From: Streptomyces chryseus
Lineage (GTDB): Bacteria; Actinomycetota; Actinomycetes; Streptomycetales; Streptomycetaceae
DNA length: 64,000 nucleotides
Reading direction: 5' to 3'
Assembly (NCBI RefSeq): GCF_014650755.1
Contig: NZ_BMVO01000001.1
Coordinates: 930,001 to 994,000 of the forward strand
The notes beneath the pieces were generated by a model, which worked only from the letters and a program-made list of their open reading frames with translations, was not told the origin of the DNA and ran no database searches. Below are positions 35,701 to 44,068 of this stretch, piece by piece. Within the stretch, counting starts at the first letter, position 1, and each line of letters begins with the position of its first letter. A program made the position numbers and the translations under genes.

Positions 35701-36945
35701 GTGGGCATGGCCGGACCGCCGAGCACGCCAGGTGTGCCGGGCACACCGAGTACGCCGGGCACACCCAGCGTGCTGCGCGCGATGAACGACCGCGCCGCCC
35801 TCGACCTCCTCCTGGAACACGGCCCCCTCTCCCGCACGAGGATCGGCAAGCTCACCGGCCTCTCCAAGCCCACCGCGTCCCAGCTGCTCGTCCGCCTGGA
35901 GACCGCCGGCCTCGTCGTCGCCACCGGTACGACCGAGGGCCGCCCCGGACCGAACGCCCAGCTGTACGCGGTCAACCCCAGGGCGGCGTACGTCGCCGGC
36001 CTCGACGTGACCCCGCACCGTATCCGCGCCGCCGTGGCCGACATCACCGGCGCGAGCGCGGGCGAGTTCGAACTGCCGACCCCCGGCCGCCGGGCCGACT
36101 CCGTCGTGCACCAGGTGACCGAGGCGCTCGACGGCGCGGTGAAGGCCGCCGGGCTCGTACAGTCCGACGTGCGCAGGGTCGTCATCGGCACCCCGGGCGC
36201 CTTCGATCCCGGCACCGGACGCCTGCGGTACGCCTCCCACCTCCCCGGCTGGCACTCCCCCACCCTGCTCGACGACCTCGCGGCCGCCCTGCCCATGCCC
36301 GTCGAGTACGAGAACGACGTGAACCTCGCCGCCGTCGCCGAGCAGCGGCTGGGCGCGGCGCGCGGACACCAGGACTTCGTCCTGCTGTGGAACCACGGCG
36401 GTCTCGGCGCCGCGCTGGTGATCGGCGGCCGGCTGCACCGGGGCTGGACCGGTGGCGCGGGCGAGGTCGGGTTCATGCCGGTGCCGGGCACTCCGCTCGT
36501 GCGCCGGGTGACCAAGGCCAACTCCGGCGGCTTCCAGGAGCTGGCGGGCGGGCAGGCGGTGCCCCGGCTGGCCCGGGAGCTGGGCATCGCGGTGCCGCCG
36601 GGCGAGACGTACATCGACGAGGCGATCGCGCTGCTGAGCGAGGCGTCCCGGGCGGCCGACGGGCCGTACCGGGACCTCCTCCACGCCTTCGCGACAGGTC
36701 TCGCGACGGGTCTCGCCGCCATGGTCGCCCTCCTCGACCCGGAGCTGGTGGTGCTGTCCGGCGGAGTGCTCGTCGCCGGCGGCGAACCGCTGCGCGGGCT
36801 GGTCCAGGCGGAGCTCGCCGAGCTCGCCGCTCCCCGGCCCCGGCTCGTCATCGGTTCCGTACGGGACGAGCCCGTACTGCGCGGGGCGCTGGAGAGCGCC
36901 CTGGCCACCACCCGTGACGAGGTCTTCGACACCACCTCCCGCTAG
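35701..36945 (+). CDS. ROK-family transcription regulator
   Basis: The 414-residue protein has an N-terminal winged helix (NDRAALDLLLEHGPLSRTRIGKLTGLSKPTASQLL, residues ~28-85) and a ROK sugar-kinase fold. VAGLDVTPHRIRAAVADITG is the phosphate-1-like segment, and DVNLAAVAEQ and WTGGAGEVGFMPV follow. The usual ROK zinc motif (CxCGxxGC) is not visible, and the ExGH motif is replaced by GEVGFM, so kinase activity is doubtful and a pure regulator is likely. It probably represses itself and the following ABC operon. GTG 35701 has GAAGGG seven bases upstream; ATG 35707 is an alternative. A tandem of short Pro/Gly/Thr repeats (TPGVPGTPSTPGTPS) precedes the DNA-binding domain. Confidence 0.88.
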   Translation: MGMAGPPSTPGVPGTPSTPGTPSVLRAMNDRAALDLLLEHGPLSRTRIGKLTGLSKPTASQLLVRLETAGLVVATGTTEGRPGPNAQLYAVNPRAAYVAGLDVTPHRIRAAVADITGASAGEFELPTPGRRADSVVHQVTEALDGAVKAAGLVQSDVRRVVIGTPGAFDPGTGRLRYASHLPGWHSPTLLDDLAAALPMPVEYENDVNLAAVAEQRLGAARGHQDFVLLWNHGGLGAALVIGGRLHRGWTGGAGEVGFMPVPGTPLVRRVTKANSGGFQELAGGQAVPRLARELGIAVPPGETYIDEAIALLSEASRAADGPYRDLLHAFATGLATGLAAMVALLDPELVVLSGGVLVAGGEPLRGLVQAELAELAAPRPRLVIGSVRDEPVLRGALESALATTRDEVFDTTSR

Positions 36946-36972
36946 CGCCTCCTCCGCTCTCCCCTCACCCCG

Positions 36973-37004
36973 TCCCCCGCCCCCCGCCCCCCGCCCCCCG
37001 CCCC
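36973..37004. repeat. Period-7 C-tract (G-quadruplex-forming on the minus strand)
   Basis: Five runs of four to six C separated by single G residues lie between the ROK stop and the ribosome site of the binding-protein gene. The opposite strand has five G-runs with one-base loops and could form a quadruplex. The length may vary by slippage. Confidence 0.7.
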
Positions 37005-37017
37005 TGGGAGCTTCGCC

Positions 37018-38361
37018 ATGCGCAAGAACAGCGGCAGCCGCCGCCTCGTCAGCTCAGCCGTCGCCGTCGCCGCGATGTCCGTGCTCGCCACCGCGTGTAC
37101 GGGCGAGCCCGGATCGGGGGCGACCGACGACCCGAAGGCGGACACCACGATCACCTTCTGGCACGGCTGGAGCGCCCCGAGCGAGGTGAAGGCGATCCAG
37201 GCGAACGTCGGCCGGTTCGAGGCGCGGCACAAGAACATCAAGGTGAACGTCGTCGGCAACATCAATGACGACAAACTCAACCAGGCGCTGCGCGCGGGCG
37301 GTCCGAAGGGCCCGGACGTCGTCTCGTCGTTCACGACCTCGAACGTCGGCAAGTTCTGCTCGTCGGGTGCCTTCGCCGACCTGGGACCCTTCATCGAGAA
37401 GTCGAAGCTCGACCTGGAGAAGACCTTCCCGAAGGTGACGCTGGAGTACACGCAGTTCGAGGGCAAGCGGTGCGCGATGCCGCTGCTCACCGACGCGTAC
37501 GGCCTCTACTACAACAAGGACGCCTTCAAGGAGGCCGGCATCGAGGCGCCGCCCAGGACGATGTCCGAGCTGACCTCGGTCGCGAAGAAGCTGACGAAGA
37601 CCAAGGGCGACAGCTACGAGCAGCTCGGCTTCATGCCGAACTACCACGGCTACGAGACGACGACCGAGCACTACCTGGGCAGCTGGGACCAGCGGTACTT
37701 CGACGCCGACGGCAAGTCGAACATAGCCAAGGACCCGGCTTTCGCGGCCATGTTCAGGCAGCAGAAGAAGCTGGTCGACGAGCTCGGCGGGTTCCGGAAG
37801 CTGGAGAAGTACCGGGGCACCTTCGGTGACGAGTGGGGTGCCGAGCACCCGTTCCACACCGGCCAGGTCGCGATGCAGCTGGACGGCGAATGGCGGCTCG
37901 GAATGGCCGAGGACGCCAAGGTGCCGTTCGAGGTCGGCGTCGCTCCGATGCCGGTGGCCGACGACCAGGCCGACAGTTACGGCAAGGGCTTCCTCTCCGG
38001 CACGGTCATGGGCATCGCCCCGGCGAGCAGGAAGCAGAACGCGGCCTGGGAGCTGGTCGAGTTCATGACCACGGACACGAACGCCGTCGTGGAGTTCGCC
38101 AACGCCATTCGCAACGTGCCGTCCACCTTCGCCGCGCTCAAGTCGCCGGACCTCGAGCTCGACCCGCGCTTCAAGACGTTCCTGGACATCGCGCGGCACC
38201 CGAAGTCCAGCACCCCCGCCGGCGCCGTGAACGGGGCGACGTACCTCATGACGATCCAGGAGTTCGGCTACCAGTACGAGAAGGGCGCGGTGAAGGACCT
38301 GCGGGCCGGTCTGGAGAAGACCGCCGCGCAGATCGACACCGACATCGCGAAGGCGAAGTAG
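37018..38361 (+). CDS. Sugar ABC transporter substrate-binding lipoprotein
   Basis: The 447-residue precursor has a lipoprotein signal ending AMSVLATAC, with Cys27 as the lipidation site. The mature part is a cluster B binding protein: TTITFWHGWSAPSEVKAIQ, GPDVVSSFTTSNVGKFC, MPLLTDAYGLYYNKDAFKEAGI, and a C-terminal GKGFLSGTVMGIAPASR. It captures a sugar outside the membrane and delivers it to the two permeases that follow. ATG 37018 has GGGAG seven bases upstream. The ligand cannot be read from sequence; the GH4 enzyme in the operon suggests a beta-glycoside. Confidence 0.92.
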   Translation: MRKNSGSRRLVSSAVAVAAMSVLATACTGEPGSGATDDPKADTTITFWHGWSAPSEVKAIQANVGRFEARHKNIKVNVVGNINDDKLNQALRAGGPKGPDVVSSFTTSNVGKFCSSGAFADLGPFIEKSKLDLEKTFPKVTLEYTQFEGKRCAMPLLTDAYGLYYNKDAFKEAGIEAPPRTMSELTSVAKKLTKTKGDSYEQLGFMPNYHGYETTTEHYLGSWDQRYFDADGKSNIAKDPAFAAMFRQQKKLVDELGGFRKLEKYRGTFGDEWGAEHPFHTGQVAMQLDGEWRLGMAEDAKVPFEVGVAPMPVADDQADSYGKGFLSGTVMGIAPASRKQNAAWELVEFMTTDTNAVVEFANAIRNVPSTFAALKSPDLELDPRFKTFLDIARHPKSSTPAGAVNGATYLMTIQEFGYQYEKGAVKDLRAGLEKTAAQIDTDIAKAK

Positions 38362-38368
38362 TCCGCCG

Positions 38369-39316
38369 ATGAGCAAGACCTCCCCCACGCTGCGCTCGAA
38401 GCGCCGCGGATCGGCGGCGCGGACCGTGGCGTTCATGGCGCCGTGGCTGGTCGGGTTCGGCGTCTTCTTCGCCTACCCGCTGCTGTCGACCGTCTACTTC
38501 TCCTTCACGCAGTACGACGGCTTCGGTGTCCCCAGGTTCAACGGGCTCGACAACTGGACGTGGGTCTTCCGCGACTACCCGATGTTCTGGCCGTCGGTGC
38601 GCAACACCCTGTGGCTGGTCCTGGTCATGGTCACCTGCCGGGTGGTCTTCGGGCTGGGCGTCGGCCTGCTGATCACCAGGATCAGGATGGGTACGGGTCT
38701 CTTCCGTACCCTCTTCTACCTGCCGTTCCTCGCACCGCCCGTCGCCGCGACCCTCGCCTTCGTCTTCCTCCTCAACCCGGGCACGGGGCCGGTGAACTCG
38801 GTCCTCGGTGATCTGGGGCTGCCGGCCCCGGGCTGGTTCAACGACCCGTCGTGGTCGAAACCGGCGCTCACGATGCTCGCGGTGTGGGGCATCGGCGACC
38901 TGATGGTCATCTTCATGGCCGCGCTGCTCGACGTACCGAAGGAGCAGTACGAGGCGGCGGAGCTGGACGGGGCGTCCGCGCTCCAGCGCTTCCGGTTCGT
39001 CACTCTGCCGAACATCTCGCCGATCGTGATGTTCTCCGTCGTCACCGGGGTGATCCAGACCATGCAGCACTACACGCAGCCGCTGGTCGCGGGGAAGGTC
39101 GCCTCCGGCGTCATCGGCGGCTCGGGCCAGCAGTTCGAGCCCGGCTATCCCGACAAGTCGACGCTGACGCTCCCCCAGCTCGTCTACAACCTGGGCTTCC
39201 AGCGCTTCGACTACGGCGCCGCGTGCGTGGTCGCGCTCGTGCTGTTCGCCCTGGCCATGGCCTTCACCGCGCTTCTGATGCGGCGGCGCGGCGGCATCCT
39301 CCAGGCAGGTGAGTGA
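38369..39316 (+). CDS. Sugar ABC transporter permease (MalF type)
   Basis: The 315-residue protein has six membrane segments, starting RTVAFMAPWLVGFGVFFAYPLLS. The EAA loop that contacts the ATPase reads EAAELDGASALQRFRFVTLP. It starts 7 bp after the binding-protein stop. No ATPase gene is present in this operon; Streptomyces sugar importers of this type commonly share the ATPase MsiK, encoded elsewhere. Confidence 0.93.
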   Translation: MSKTSPTLRSKRRGSAARTVAFMAPWLVGFGVFFAYPLLSTVYFSFTQYDGFGVPRFNGLDNWTWVFRDYPMFWPSVRNTLWLVLVMVTCRVVFGLGVGLLITRIRMGTGLFRTLFYLPFLAPPVAATLAFVFLLNPGTGPVNSVLGDLGLPAPGWFNDPSWSKPALTMLAVWGIGDLMVIFMAALLDVPKEQYEAAELDGASALQRFRFVTLPNISPIVMFSVVTGVIQTMQHYTQPLVAGKVASGVIGGSGQQFEPGYPDKSTLTLPQLVYNLGFQRFDYGAACVVALVLFALAMAFTALLMRRRGGILQAGE

Positions 39317-40224
39317 CCGTCATGACGCACCTTCTCGACCAGCCGGTGAAGACGGAGGCGAGCGGCGCGGCCGTATCCCCCGCCGAGCGCACCGCCCGCC
39401 GCGGGGCGCTGCTGCACTGGATCGCCGTGCACGCGCTGGGCATCGCGGCCGCGCTCTTCTTCGTGCTGCCTTTCGTCTTCGTCGTACTGACGTCGCTGAT
39501 GAACGACCAGCAGGCGCTGACCCGCGACCTGACGCCCGACACCTGGGAGTGGGGCAATTACGTCAAGGTCTTCGAGACGCCGGGCTTCCTGACCTGGTGG
39601 CGGAACACGCTGCTGTACGCCGGGCTCGGCACCGTACTGACGGTGGTCTCCTCCCTGCCGGTGGCCTACGCGCTCGCCAAGTTCCGCTTCCGGGGCCGCA
39701 AGCTGTCGCTGATGCTCGTGATCTCGATGATGATGCTGCCGCCGCAGGTCGTCGTCATCCCGATGTACCTGTTCTGGGCGAAGCAGCTCGACCTGTCCGG
39801 CACGCTGTGGCCGCTGATCATCCCGATGGCGTTCGGCGACGCCTTCTCGATCTTCCTGCTGCGGCAGTTCCTGCTGACCATCCCCGACGAGTACCTGGAC
39901 GCGGCGAGGGTCGACGGGTGCGGCGAGCTGCGGACGCTGGTGCGGGTCGTGCTGCCGATGGCCAGGCCGGGCATCGCGGCCGTCGCCCTGTTCCAGTTCT
40001 TCTACGCCTGGAACGACTACTTCGGACCGCAGATCTACGCCTCCGAGAACCCGGCCGCCTGGACGCTGTCGTACGGACTCGAATCCTTCAAGGGCGCGCA
40101 CCACACCGACTGGAATCTGACCATGGCCGCGACCGTACTGGTCATGGCCCCTGTGATCGTCGTCTTCTTCTTCGCCCAGAAGGCGTTCGTCGAAGGCGTC
40201 ACACTGACCGGAGTAAAGGGCTGA
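39313..40224 (+). CDS. Sugar ABC transporter permease (MalG type)
   Basis: The 303-residue protein has six membrane segments and the EAA-type loop DAARVDGCGELRTLVRVVLP. It ends with FFAQKAFVEGVTLTGVKG, the typical MalG-type terminus. The GTG start overlaps the previous stop by four bases, so the two permeases are translationally coupled. Confidence 0.93.
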   Translation: MTVMTHLLDQPVKTEASGAAVSPAERTARRGALLHWIAVHALGIAAALFFVLPFVFVVLTSLMNDQQALTRDLTPDTWEWGNYVKVFETPGFLTWWRNTLLYAGLGTVLTVVSSLPVAYALAKFRFRGRKLSLMLVISMMMLPPQVVVIPMYLFWAKQLDLSGTLWPLIIPMAFGDAFSIFLLRQFLLTIPDEYLDAARVDGCGELRTLVRVVLPMARPGIAAVALFQFFYAWNDYFGPQIYASENPAAWTLSYGLESFKGAHHTDWNLTMAATVLVMAPVIVVFFFAQKAFVEGVTLTGVKG

Positions 40225-41498
40225 TGACTGGCATGAAGCTCGCTGTAGTGGGTGGCGGCTCCACCTACACCCCGGAACTGATCGACGGCTTCGCCCGTCT
40301 GCGGGACACCCTGCCGATCGAGGAGCTCGTCCTCGTCGACCCGGCCGCCGACCGCCTCGGCCTGGTGGGCGGCCTCGCCCGCCGCATCTTCGCCCGGCAG
40401 GGGCACCCCGGCCGCATCACGACCACCTCCGACCTGGACGCGGGCGTCGCGGACGCCGACGCGGTGCTGCTCCAGCTCCGGGTCGGCGGCCAGGCGGCGC
40501 GCGACCGGGACGAGACGTGGCCGCTGGAATGCGGCTGCGTCGGGCAGGAGACGACGGGCGCGGGCGGCCTCGCGAAGGCGCTGCGTACGGTCCCGGTCGT
40601 CCTGGACATCGCGGAGCGGGTACGCCGCGCCAACCCGGGCGCGTGGATCATCGACTTCACCAACCCCGTCGGCATCGTGACCCGGGCGCTGCTCCAGGCC
40701 GGGCACAAGGCGGTCGGGCTGTGCAACGTGGCGATCGGCCTCCAGCGGAAGTTCGCGAAGCTGCTGGAGGTGGCGCCCACCGACGTCCACCTGAACCACG
40801 TGGGCCTCAACCACCTCAGCTGGGAGCTGGGGGTGCGGCTCGGCGGCGCGGACGGCGAGGACGTGCTGCCGAAGCTGCTCGCCCAGCACGGTGACGCCAT
40901 CGCCGACGACCTGCGTCTGCCGCGCGCGGTGCTGGACCGCCTCGGTGTCGTCCCCTCGTACTATCTGCGCTACTTCTACGCGCACGACGAGGTGGTACGG
41001 GAGCTCGGCACGAAGCCGTCGCGGGCGGCGGAGGTGGCGAAGATGGAGGCGGAACTCCTGTCCCTGTACGGCGACCCGGCGCTGGACGAGAAGCCGGCCC
41101 TGCTCGCGAAGCGCGGCGGCGCGTTCTACTCGGAGGCGGCGGTGGACCTGGCGGCGTCGCTGCTGGGCGACGGCGGCAGCCCGGTGCAGGTGGTGAACAC
41201 GTACAACAACGGCACGCTGCCGTTCCTCGCCGACGACGCGGTCATCGAGGTCCAGGCGCGGGTGGACCGGACGGGCGCGACGCCGCTGGCCGTGCCGGCG
41301 CTGGACCCGCTGTACGCGGGGCTCGTCGCGAACGTGACGTCGTACGAGGACCTGGCGCTGGAGGCGGCGCTGCGGGGCGGACGCGACCGCGTCTTCAAGG
41401 CGCTGCTCGCGCACCCCCTGATCGGCCAGTTCGAGTACGCCGAGGGGCTCACCGACCGGCTGATCGCGCACAACCGGGAGCACCTGGCGTGGGCGTGA
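40224..41498 (+). CDS. GH4 6-phospho-beta-glucosidase
   Basis: The 424-residue NAD- and metal-dependent enzyme starts MTGMKLAVVGGGSTYTPELI, the GH4 dinucleotide motif. CNVAIG holds the metal-binding Cys, HLNHVGLNHLSW the metal-binding His, and SYYLRYFYAHDE and NTYNNGTLPFL are also typical of the CelF/BglT branch. GH4 enzymes of this branch cut 6-phospho-beta-glycosides by an oxidation-elimination route. ATG 40224 overlaps the permease stop (TGATG); ATG 40233 is possible. Because the importer is an ABC system that does not phosphorylate its cargo, the substrate must be phosphorylated inside, perhaps by the next gene. Confidence 0.92.
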   Translation: MTGMKLAVVGGGSTYTPELIDGFARLRDTLPIEELVLVDPAADRLGLVGGLARRIFARQGHPGRITTTSDLDAGVADADAVLLQLRVGGQAARDRDETWPLECGCVGQETTGAGGLAKALRTVPVVLDIAERVRRANPGAWIIDFTNPVGIVTRALLQAGHKAVGLCNVAIGLQRKFAKLLEVAPTDVHLNHVGLNHLSWELGVRLGGADGEDVLPKLLAQHGDAIADDLRLPRAVLDRLGVVPSYYLRYFYAHDEVVRELGTKPSRAAEVAKMEAELLSLYGDPALDEKPALLAKRGGAFYSEAAVDLAASLLGDGGSPVQVVNTYNNGTLPFLADDAVIEVQARVDRTGATPLAVPALDPLYAGLVANVTSYEDLALEAALRGGRDRVFKALLAHPLIGQFEYAEGLTDRLIAHNREHLAWA

Positions 41499-42457
41499 GT
41501 GCGGCGGTTCTCGCCATCGACGCGGGCAACAGCAAGACGGACGTGGCGGTGGTGGGGGCCGACGGGTCGGTCCTGGCCACCGCGCGCGGCGGGGGTTTCC
41601 AGCCGCCGGTGGTGGGGGTCGGGCCGGCGGTCGACGCGCTGGCCCGGACGGTCGAGCGGGCACTGGCGCAGGCCGGGGTGACGGGCACGGGGCATGTCTC
41701 CGCGTGCCTCGCCAACGCCGATCTGCCGGTGGAGGAGGCGCGGTTGGGCGAGGCCGTCCACGCGCGCGGGTGGGGGCGTACGACGGAGGTCCGCAACGAC
41801 ACCTTCGCGGTCCTGCGGGCGGGGGTCGACGAGCCGCGCGGGGTGGCGGTGGTGTGCGGGGCCGGCATCAACTGCGTCGGCATGCTGCCCGACGGGCGCA
41901 CCGCCCGGTTCCCCGCGATCGGCCGGCTGTCCGGCGACTGGGGCGGCGGCGGGGGGCTGGCGGACGAGGCGCTGTGGTGGGCGGCCCGGGCGGAGGACGG
42001 GCGGGGCGAGCCCACGGAGCTGGCGCACGCGCTTCCGGCGCACTTCGGGCTGCCGTCGATGTACGCGCTGATCGAGGCGCTGCACCTCGGGCGCGTCGCG
42101 CCGGGGCGGCGGCACGAACTGGCGCCGGTCCTCTTCGCGGTCAGTGCGGCGGGGGACGCGGTGGCCCGGGCGATCGTGCACCGCCAGGCCGACGAGGTCG
42201 TCGCCATGGCCACGGTGGCGCTGGCCCGCCTCGACCTGCTCGGGGAGGAGGCACCGGTGGTGCTGGGCGGCAGTGTCCTGGCGGCCCGGCACCCGGAGCT
42301 GGACGGGCGCGTCGCGGCGCTGATGGCGGACCGTGCGCCGAAGGCGGTACTGCGCGTGGTGACGGCGCCGCCGGTCCTGGGAGCGGCCCTCCTGGGCCTG
42401 GACCGCACCTCGGCCCCGGAGGGGGCGGCCGCGCGGTTGCGGGCGCGTTACGCGTAA
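41489..42457 (+). CDS. BadF/BcrA-type sugar kinase (N-acetylglucosamine kinase-like)
   Basis: The 322-residue ASKHA-fold protein has AVLAIDAGNSKTDVAVVGADG (phosphate 1), VRNDTFAVLRAG, VVCGAGINCVG (phosphate 2) and LSGDWGGGGGLADEAL, as in eukaryotic-type GlcNAc kinases and their bacterial BadF-related relatives. It should phosphorylate an imported sugar. GTG 41489 is favoured by GGGAG eight bases upstream; GTG 41495 overlaps the GH4 stop as GTGA. It ends the operon; a hairpin follows at 42515. Confidence 0.87.
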   Translation: MGVSAAVLAIDAGNSKTDVAVVGADGSVLATARGGGFQPPVVGVGPAVDALARTVERALAQAGVTGTGHVSACLANADLPVEEARLGEAVHARGWGRTTEVRNDTFAVLRAGVDEPRGVAVVCGAGINCVGMLPDGRTARFPAIGRLSGDWGGGGGLADEALWWAARAEDGRGEPTELAHALPAHFGLPSMYALIEALHLGRVAPGRRHELAPVLFAVSAAGDAVARAIVHRQADEVVAMATVALARLDLLGEEAPVVLGGSVLAARHPELDGRVAALMADRAPKAVLRVVTAPPVLGAALLGLDRTSAPEGAAARLRARYA

Positions 42458-42514
42458 GCGGGAGGGGTGGGGGGCGGTGCGGGGGTGTGGTGGGTGCGGT
42501 CGCCTGCGGCGCTG

Positions 42515-42543
42515 TCCCCTCCCCGCAGAGAGGGGGAAGGGGA
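42515..42543 (+). terminator. Hairpin closing the sugar operon
   Basis: TCCCCTCCCC pairs with GGGGAAGGGGA downstream with one bulge (42515-42524 with about 42533-42543). It lies 57 bp after the kinase stop within a G-rich region. Confidence 0.55.
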
Positions 42544-42701
42544 ACCACGGGCGGGGCCGCTGCGTATACATGAGGGGGAGTTCAGCGTGGGCGCGGCCTT
42601 GATCGACGCGGGATCCGGCCAATCCTGGTGTGGATACCGGCCCCTGCGGCCATACTGCTTGCCGGGCACGGCAGACCGTCGATGACCGAGGGGGAGGTCA
42701 C

Positions 42702-44048
42702 GTGGCACACCCGCCGCTTGTGCGCGAGGCGCGACCGCCCACGCGCACCGCATGGGCGGAAGGCGTGGACCGGCTGCGCGCCGGCGCCACGACCGAACCC
42801 GGCCGGCTGCGCGTCATCGGCGCCCTGGTCGCCGCCCTCGTCGTCGCGTTCGGCGCGGTGACCGCGTGGGAGATCTCGGACCGCGCGACCGCCGCCGGCA
42901 ACGTGGTCACCCGCAGCCAGCCCCTGAGCGCCGACGCCGCCAGCATCTACCGGTCCCTCGCCGACGCGGACTCCGCCGCCGCGAGCGGGTTCCTCGCCGG
43001 CGCCCAGGAACCACAGGACCTGCGCGAGCGGTACGAGGACGACATCGCGACCGCGTCCGCGCTGCTCGCGAAGGCCGCGACGCATACGGAGAGCACCAGC
43101 GCGTCCGGGCGCGAGATCGCCGCCCTGAACACGCAACTCCCCCAGTACACGGGCCTGGTAGAACGAGCCCGCGCCAACAACCGCCTCGGCCTGCCCCTCG
43201 GCGGCGCCTACCTGCGGTACGCGAACGAGCGCATGACCACCAAGCTGCTGCCCGCCGCCGAGCGGCTCTACACGGCGGAGACGAGCACGCTCGGGGAGGA
43301 CTACGACGAGGCCCGCGCCTGGCCGTTCGTCGGGCTGGGGCTCGGCGTGCTGGCGCTGGCCGGTCTCGGCTGGGCCCAGCGGCGCACGTACCTGCGGACC
43401 AACCGGGTGTTCAACCACGGTCTGCTGGCCGCGAGCGTCGCCTCAGCCGTCGTCCTGCTCTGGCTCGGCATCGGTCACGTCGTGGCACGGGCCGAACTGG
43501 AGGACGCCATGGCCCACGGCCAGGAGTCGCTCGAAGTCCTCAACGACGCGCGCATCAGCTCCCTCAACGCCCGCGCCAACGAGAACCTCACCCTGGTCGC
43601 GCGCGGCGCCGTACTGGCCGCCGACGGCAAGCGCGACCTGTACGAATCGCAGTACGCCGACGGCATGAAGGCGTTGGGCCGGCGCCTCGCCCAGGCGCGC
43701 GCGCTCGCCGACGACCCGCAGGGCGGCCTGCCCGTGACGGACGCGACCGCCAAGGCCGACGAGTGGCGAAAGCGGCACACCGCCGCCCGCGCCACCGACG
43801 ACGGCGGTGACTACGAGGGCGCGCTGGCGAAGGTCATCGGCGGCAAGGGCTCCACCGGCGAGTGCTTCAACGGGGTGGACGCGGCGCTGGAGAAGGCCCT
43901 CGCCCACGAGCAGGCGGAGTTCACCCGGGCGGCCGAGGGCGGCCGGGGCGCGCTCACCGGACTGCCACTGGGCGCCGCGATCCTGGCGGTCGTGGGCGCG
44001 GCGGGTGCCGTGCTCGGCATCGGGCGCAGGCTTTCGGAGTACAGGTGA
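42702..44048 (+). CDS. GlnX-like four-TM sensor protein of the PknG pathway
   Basis: The 448-residue membrane protein has TM1 at ~38-57, an outside helical domain ~58-206, TM2 ~207-226, TM3 ~240-262, a second outside domain ~263-418 and TM4 ~419-441. Both outside domains look like helical bundles (SLADADSAAASGFLAGAQE; ARANENLTLVARGAVLAADG). This architecture and the next gene match mycobacterial GlnX, which relays binding of amino acids by GlnH to the kinase PknG. No kinase or cyclase domain is attached. GTG 42702 has GGGGAGG four bases upstream. It is the first gene of the signalling unit; a TATACA-like -10 at 42565-42570 has no good -35. Confidence 0.82.
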   Translation: MAHPPLVREARPPTRTAWAEGVDRLRAGATTEPGRLRVIGALVAALVVAFGAVTAWEISDRATAAGNVVTRSQPLSADAASIYRSLADADSAAASGFLAGAQEPQDLRERYEDDIATASALLAKAATHTESTSASGREIAALNTQLPQYTGLVERARANNRLGLPLGGAYLRYANERMTTKLLPAAERLYTAETSTLGEDYDEARAWPFVGLGLGVLALAGLGWAQRRTYLRTNRVFNHGLLAASVASAVVLLWLGIGHVVARAELEDAMAHGQESLEVLNDARISSLNARANENLTLVARGAVLAADGKRDLYESQYADGMKALGRRLAQARALADDPQGGLPVTDATAKADEWRKRHTAARATDDGGDYEGALAKVIGGKGSTGECFNGVDAALEKALAHEQAEFTRAAEGGRGALTGLPLGAAILAVVGAAGAVLGIGRRLSEYR

Positions 44049-44068
44049 CACGGGTGGGAGGAGGCGCG

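Noticed and set aside
42599..42626. TTGATC with a downstream AATCCT as promoter of the PknG operon
   Set aside because: The -10 match is poor and another -10-like TATACA lies upstream without a -35. The true start cannot be chosen by eye.
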